Origin: WTGU01 sp965242855
GTDB lineage: Bacteria; Pseudomonadota; Alphaproteobacteria; UBA828
Reading direction: 5' to 3'
DNA length: 64,000 bases
Assembly (NCBI GenBank): GCA_965242855.1
Contig: OZ251509.1
Span: 496,001 to 560,000, forward strand
In this document: piece after piece, positions 60,252 through 64,000 of the stretch
How positions within the stretch are numbered: position 1 is the first letter of the stretch
Layout: the number at the start of each line of letters is the position of its first letter
Program-made: the position numbers and the translations under genes
Notes under the pieces: generated by a model
What the model saw: only the letters and a program-made list of their open reading frames with translations
Database searches by the model: none
What the model was told of the DNA's origin: nothing

Positions 60252-63200
60252 CTAGAACTGCACCTGCAACTCCAGGCCGCCGCTGTATTCGCTTATGCCG
60301 CTCCCGCCCGTCCGGTAGCCTGCCGTCGCCCTCAACAGGGTGTTCTCGTCCACCCTGAACGCCCCTCCGAGGCCCAGACGCACCGCCGGCGGACGAACCT
60401 CCGTCTTCAGAAGCTCCTCGCCGACCTTCACCGCCGTCTCGTCCGAAAACTCCCGTTCCATGTCCAGCGAGCCGAACACCGCGCCATCTCCCGAACCCAC
60501 CTTCGTCTCCAGCATCACCCCCAACCGGCCCTTCACGCTGCTCGCTTCCTCCGGCGCTACCCGCGCCCGAGGGCCGCCGGCCCTCTCCATGTCCGTGAAA
60601 TCAGACAGATCGACCTTCGACCAAACCAAACCCGCGCGCGGCGTCACGAACGCCCCTCCCACGGGCACCCGCTTGCCCACGTCCACGGCCAGCGCATAGC
60701 CCGCGCCCGAGACGTCCTCCTTCGGCATCTTGCCGTGCGTGTACGACTCGACGTCGACGTCGTACAGCGTCACCGCCGCCTGCGCGTCCACGTAGAAGCC
60801 CCCGGCCAGCCAGGTGGCGGAGAGGCCGCCCCCCATGCCGTTCAGCTTGGCCTCGCCCACGCCGGCCATCTCCGCCTTGCCCTTGAGCGCGTGCATCGAC
60901 AGCCCCACCCGGGCGCTCTCGCCCGCGATGAAATCGACGCCCGCATGCACCATGCTCCGGCGGTGGTCGTAGGCGAGCTCCCCGGTCGTCGTCGCCTTCT
61001 TCGCCCGCCACGTGCCCCGCGCCGCCTCCACGCGCGCCCAGCCGCCGTGCGCGCCGCGCGGCGCCGCCATCCGCTCCGCGTAGGAAGGCGGAGCGTTCAT
61101 CGCCAGCAGCACCGAAGGCAGCGCCTCGTACAAGCGGCAGCGGCGGTCTCCCATCCTCTCCACGTCCTCACAGGAGAACGTCGGCGTCGGCGTCCCCGGA
61201 TCGCCCGTCCCCGGATCGCCCGTTCCCGGATCGCCCGTCCCCGGATCGCCCGTTCCCGGATCGCCCGTCCCCGGATCGCTCGGACCCGGATCGCCCGTCC
61301 CCGGATCGCCCGTTCCCGGATCGCCCGTCCCCGGATCGCTCGGACCCGGATCGCCCGTCCCCGGATCGCCCGTTCCCGGATCGCCCGTCCCCGGATCGCT
61401 CGGACCCGTCCCCGGCCGCGGGTCAAGCCGGCTGGTGTCCAACATGCCTGTCTCGGCGTCGACCGGCACCGTTAGGGAGTAACCGGTGAGCACGCCGTTC
61501 CGGCCCTCGCCGAAGCGGACCTCTGCGACGTTCTCGGGACGATAGGCGCCTTCCATCCGCTGATGCGCCTCAACGGCGTCCTCCTGGTACCTGGCCATGC
61601 CGGTGGTGACCAAGGTCACCGCGATGGCCCGATCGTCGCTGCCCCGGATGGCGCGGCGCGCGCCGTTGGCCCTGACACGCCCGGTCAGCCCCACCGTGAC
61701 GCTGCCGCCGCCGCTGAGATCCACCGCCGCATCGGCGCCTGCGCTGCCCCTGACCTCGCCATCGATCCGGATCACCGAACGGCCGGGGTCGTTGACCAGG
61801 ATCGCGGGCCGTCCGGTGCCGGCGACCAGCACGCCGGTCTCGCCCACGGTCAGCCTGCCGCCGCCGACCAAGTGAACGGCCGCGTCCGTACCGCCCGTCA
61901 CCATGCCGTTCACGGTCACGCTCTGCTTCAGGATGTCGTCGTCGGTGTCGGCGGTCCCGTCCGCGCCCACGTCCAGACCGGCATTGGCAACCCAGACGCC
62001 GGCCCTGGCGCCGGTCACGCTCGCGCCCGCGCCGACGCTGACGCTGATGGCGCCGTTGTTGGCGTTGGGCGTCGCGTAGTAGGCGCGGATGCCGTCGCCG
62101 CGCGAGTCGATGGAGCCGCCGGTCATGTCGATGGCGATGTCGCCGACGTTGTAGCGGTTCAGCAGCGCCCGCACCGCCGTCTTGTAGGCGTTGGAGAACG
62201 CCGCGCCCGTGTCGTCCAGCGCGGCGGTCAGCCCGTCGCTGTCGCCGGTGGACAGCGCCGCCAGCACCGCCTTCTCCTTGTCCGAGAGGTTCTGCGCCAG
62301 CACGTTGCGCAGCAGGGTTCTGCGCGCGGCGTTGTCCACGCGCAGATAGGTCACGATCTGGGCGTCGGTCAGGTCGGCCGCGCTCGTGGTGGCGGTGGTG
62401 CCGATGGCGGTGAGGATCGACGGCGCAACCTCGAAATCCTCGCTCTCCAGCACCGCCCGGAACTGCTTGACGTAGGCGTTGTTGCTGGCGGTGGCGCCGG
62501 TCGGCACGGCCGCCTGCTGCGCCGCCGCGTTCGCGAACGCGCCCGGGTCGTCGCCCTCCGCCACCTCCACCGCCAAAGCGGACCAGGACATGACCTGGGC
62601 CTCGATGCCCGCCGGCCCGCCCCAGGCGCCGCCGCTGGCCTTGCCGGCCTCCGCATCCCGGGCATAGATGAACGCCACGGCCTCGTTCGGCGCAGTGTAG
62701 AGGTCGTCGCCCTCCCGGGCGGTCTGGGCCGTGGTCCCGGCCGCGAACGTGCCCGTCCAGGCGACGTCGATCAGGGGCTGGGCCGTCTCTGCCCGCGGCG
62801 CCACCGTCTGGGCGGTGGCGTGCTTGAGGATCGCGACAGCGACCCCCGAACGGCCCAGAATCCCGCCGCCCTGGGTGATCTCCACCTGGCTGTCGTCCGC
62901 CGCCGCAGAACTCAGTATGGCAAAGACGCCGGCGGCTTTGTGGGAGATGGCCGTGGCGCCGTCGGCGATGGTCACGTCGACGTCGCCATCGCCGCGCCCG
63001 GTGAGGCGGATGGCGGGCGAGCCCGAGTCGGGACCGGCCTGCACCGTCCCACCCGTCACGTCGATGTCGATGTCGCCAGCCAGATTATCGCCGCCGCGCA
63101 CGAAAATGCCGCTCCGCGTCCTGGACAGCGCGACGCCGCCGCTGTGGGTGATGGAAATGTCGCCGGCGCCCAGCCTCTCGACACGGATGGCATGATCGCC

Positions 63201-64000
63201 CGCCGTGATGCCGGCGCCGTTGTCGATGGTGACGGCGCCGGTATAGGCGGCCTGGTCCTGGACGTAGATGCCGTGAAATCTCCCCGTCGTAGCGGGCGTG
63301 ATCGAGCCGCCGGTGGTGGTGATGGAGATGTCGCCCGCCGTGGCCGAGGTTCCCGTCTTGTGGACGTGGATGCCGTGACTCCCCGACGACGTGATGGTGG
63401 GGCCGCTCTGGGTCGGGGCGCTCGCGGCCGTGCCCTGGATCGTGACAGTACCCGTGCCCTGGCTCTCCATGTAGATGCCCTGCGCCGGCGTCGTGATCGT
63501 GCCGCCGGTCGCTGTAAGGGTCATGGCGCCATTTTTTTGGGCTCGCATCCGGATACCCTGCTGGTTCGCGTTCGTCACCGTGATGCCGCCGCTGCTGGTG
63601 ACCATCAGGGTGCCCGCACCGTCCGTCACCGCCTGGATGCCATGGTTCAACGAGTCGATGGTGCCGCTGTGCGTGACCGTCGTGGTCGCGGCGCCGTCAT
63701 GCTGGACGTCGATGCCCTCATAGGAGGCGTAGATCGTGCCGGCGTTCGTGATCGTGGCGGCGCCGCCGCTGCCGCTGCTTCGGACATAGATGCCGTGCGC
63801 GCGCATTCGGGAGCTGGTCGAGGTTCCGATGGTCACCTGGCTCCTCACGTCCACTGTGGCCGTGCCGCTGCCGTGCTGACGTATCCGGATGCCGGGGCTT
63901 TCGTTGCCGCTGCCCGTGTCGTCCACGATGCTGACGGCGTCCGATGTGCCGACGTAGATGGCATAGTTGCCGGTCTGGGAGTTGTCGCTGGCCAAAAGAT
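60252..64000 (-). CDS. Large autotransporter: beta-helix passenger plus C-terminal barrel (5' end outside window)
   Basis: The visible 1,249 residues are the C-terminal part of a type V secreted surface protein; the frame is open at the right edge. The passenger is a right-handed beta-helix of imperfect repeats (GGSITPATTGRFHGIYV, GTIDSLNHGIQAV) rich in G, T, S and I. An alanine-rich, predicted helical block interrupts it at about 62150-62600. A repeated GTGDP/GPSDP linker (61195-61410) leads to a barrel domain of about 300 residues (60252-61130) of the autotransporter family: GGWARVEAARGTWR, GGGLSATWLAGGFYVDAQ, and a final phenylalanine (LELQVQF) suited to recognition by BamA. Role unknown; adhesion is plausible. 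Confidence 0.88.
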   Translation of the reverse strand, partial: LLASDNSQTGNYAIYVGTSDAVSIVDDTGSGNESPGIRIRQHGSGTATVDVRSQVTIGTSTSSRMRAHGIYVRSSGSGGAATITNAGTIYASYEGIDVQHDGAATTTVTHSGTIDSLNHGIQAVTDGAGTLMVTSSGGITVTNANQQGIRMRAQKNGAMTLTATGGTITTPAQGIYMESQGTGTVTIQGTAASAPTQSGPTITSSGSHGIHVHKTGTSATAGDISITTTGGSITPATTGRFHGIYVQDQAAYTGAVTIDNGAGITAGDHAIRVERLGAGDISITHSGGVALSRTRSGIFVRGGDNLAGDIDIDVTGGTVQAGPDSGSPAIRLTGRGDGDVDVTIADGATAISHKAAGVFAILSSAAADDSQVEITQGGGILGRSGVAVAILKHATAQTVAPRAETAQPLIDVAWTGTFAAGTTAQTAREGDDLYTAPNEAVAFIYARDAEAGKASGGAWGGPAGIEAQVMSWSALAVEVAEGDDPGAFANAAAQQAAVPTGATASNNAYVKQFRAVLESEDFEVAPSILTAIGTTATTSAADLTDAQIVTYLRVDNAARRTLLRNVLAQNLSDKEKAVLAALSTGDSDGLTAALDDTGAAFSNAYKTAVRALLNRYNVGDIAIDMTGGSIDSRGDGIRAYYATPNANNGAISVSVGAGASVTGARAGVWVANAGLDVGADGTADTDDDILKQSVTVNGMVTGGTDAAVHLVGGGRLTVGETGVLVAGTGRPAILVNDPGRSVIRIDGEVRGSAGADAAVDLSGGGSVTVGLTGRVRANGARRAIRGSDDRAIAVTLVTTGMARYQEDAVEAHQRMEGAYRPENVAEVRFGEGRNGVLTGYSLTVPVDAETGMLDTSRLDPRPGTGPSDPGTGDPGTGDPGTGDPGPSDPGTGDPGTGDPGTGDPGPSDPGTGDPGTGDPGTGDPGTGDPGTGDPGTPTPTFSCEDVERMGDRRCRLYEALPSVLLAMNAPPSYAERMAAPRGAHGGWARVEAARGTWRAKKATTTGELAYDHRRSMVHAGVDFIAGESARVGLSMHALKGKAEMAGVGEAKLNGMGGGLSATWLAGGFYVDAQAAVTLYDVDVESYTHGKMPKEDVSGAGYALAVDVGKRVPVGGAFVTPRAGLVWSKVDLSDFTDMERAGGPRARVAPEEASSVKGRLGVMLETKVGSGDGAVFGSLDMEREFSDETAVKVGEELLKTEVRPPAVRLGLGGAFRVDENTLLRATAGYRTGGSGISEYSGGLELQVQF
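61195..61410 (-). repeat. 15-bp in-frame minisatellite in the autotransporter linker
   Basis: About 14 tandem units of 15 bp on the plus-strand pattern CGTCCCCGGATCGCC or CGTTCCCGGATCGCC, encoding GTGDP or GPSDP on the minus strand. A 60-bp higher-order period is visible (one SDP unit after every three GDP units). Copy-number change in 15-bp steps would lengthen or shorten the linker without shifting the frame. Confidence 0.9.

Noticed and set aside
61195..61410. Regular short repeats as a CRISPR array
   Set aside because: Units are contiguous, with no unique spacers, and lie within a coding frame; no cas genes are present.
60246..61475. Plus-strand frame with a repeated RIARP pattern
   Set aside because: The repeat is the complement reading of the autotransporter minisatellite; a 15-bp repeat without stops stays open in several frames.

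Overview
The window is GC-rich chromosomal DNA from an alphaproteobacterium, most likely Rhodospirillales in the broad sense. Three things point there: the rseP-bamA-skp-lpxD-fabZ-lpxA-lpxI-lpxB block with lpxI rather than lpxH, the glnD-murJ-trpS run followed by usp and nfu, and neighbouring genes that overlap by ATGA/GTGA. No plasmid or replication-origin signal was seen. The genome assignment is inference from gene order and protein similarity read by eye; no database search was possible.

Layout. 1-4139 (minus): four genes, each overlapping the next by 4 bp, encode a response-regulator/PP2C phosphatase, an anti-sigma-type kinase, a periplasmic branched-chain-type binding protein and a HAMP sensor cut by the window edge. 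Together they look like a partner-switching signalling unit. 4170-6234: tRNA-His, then a scar of a Mu-like prophage (3' part of a minor head protein gene), an imperfect direct duplication carrying palindromic repeats, and degenerate DNA. 6235-12865: an SDR oxidoreductase, then the glycine cleavage operon gcvT-gcvH-gcvP behind a tandem glycine riboswitch, with malate dehydrogenase transcribed divergently from a back-to-back promoter. 12905-18517 (minus): soeABC-type sulfite dehydrogenase followed by a PuuE-type deacetylase.

18605-25718 (plus) is a defence island: hsdR, hsdM, an HD-domain phosphohydrolase, a small YwgA-like protein and hsdS. The HD/YwgA pair sits inside the restriction operon, and the second half of hsdS is strikingly AT-rich. 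This is the most novel-looking part of the window. 25829-31763: a di-haem peroxidase, a cupin dioxygenase and a three-subunit molybdenum hydroxylase (coxM-coxS-coxL order) of unknown substrate.

32081-44716 is mostly housekeeping on the minus strand: dtd, tsaB, a Bax-like glucosaminidase, nfu, usp, a TIGR02186-type protein, a TSUP exporter, trpS, murJ and glnD. A VanX-like dipeptidase and a polysaccharide deacetylase are inserted on the plus strand. 44923-53425 (plus) is the outer-membrane/lipid A operon rseP to lpxB. 53460-59988 (minus) carries plsY, dprA, topA and an RNase R lacking its usual N-terminal helix-turn-helix. 60252-64000 (minus) is the 3' part of a large autotransporter with a 15-bp in-frame repeat tract between passenger and barrel; its 5' end lies outside the window.

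Functionally, SoeABC plus the TSUP exporter would handle sulfite produced in the cytoplasm. The GCS operon handles glycine under riboswitch control. The rseP-lpxB and murJ/Bax/VanX/deacetylase genes serve the envelope. Many long open frames lie antisense to these genes; they are by-products of the high GC content and were not annotated.
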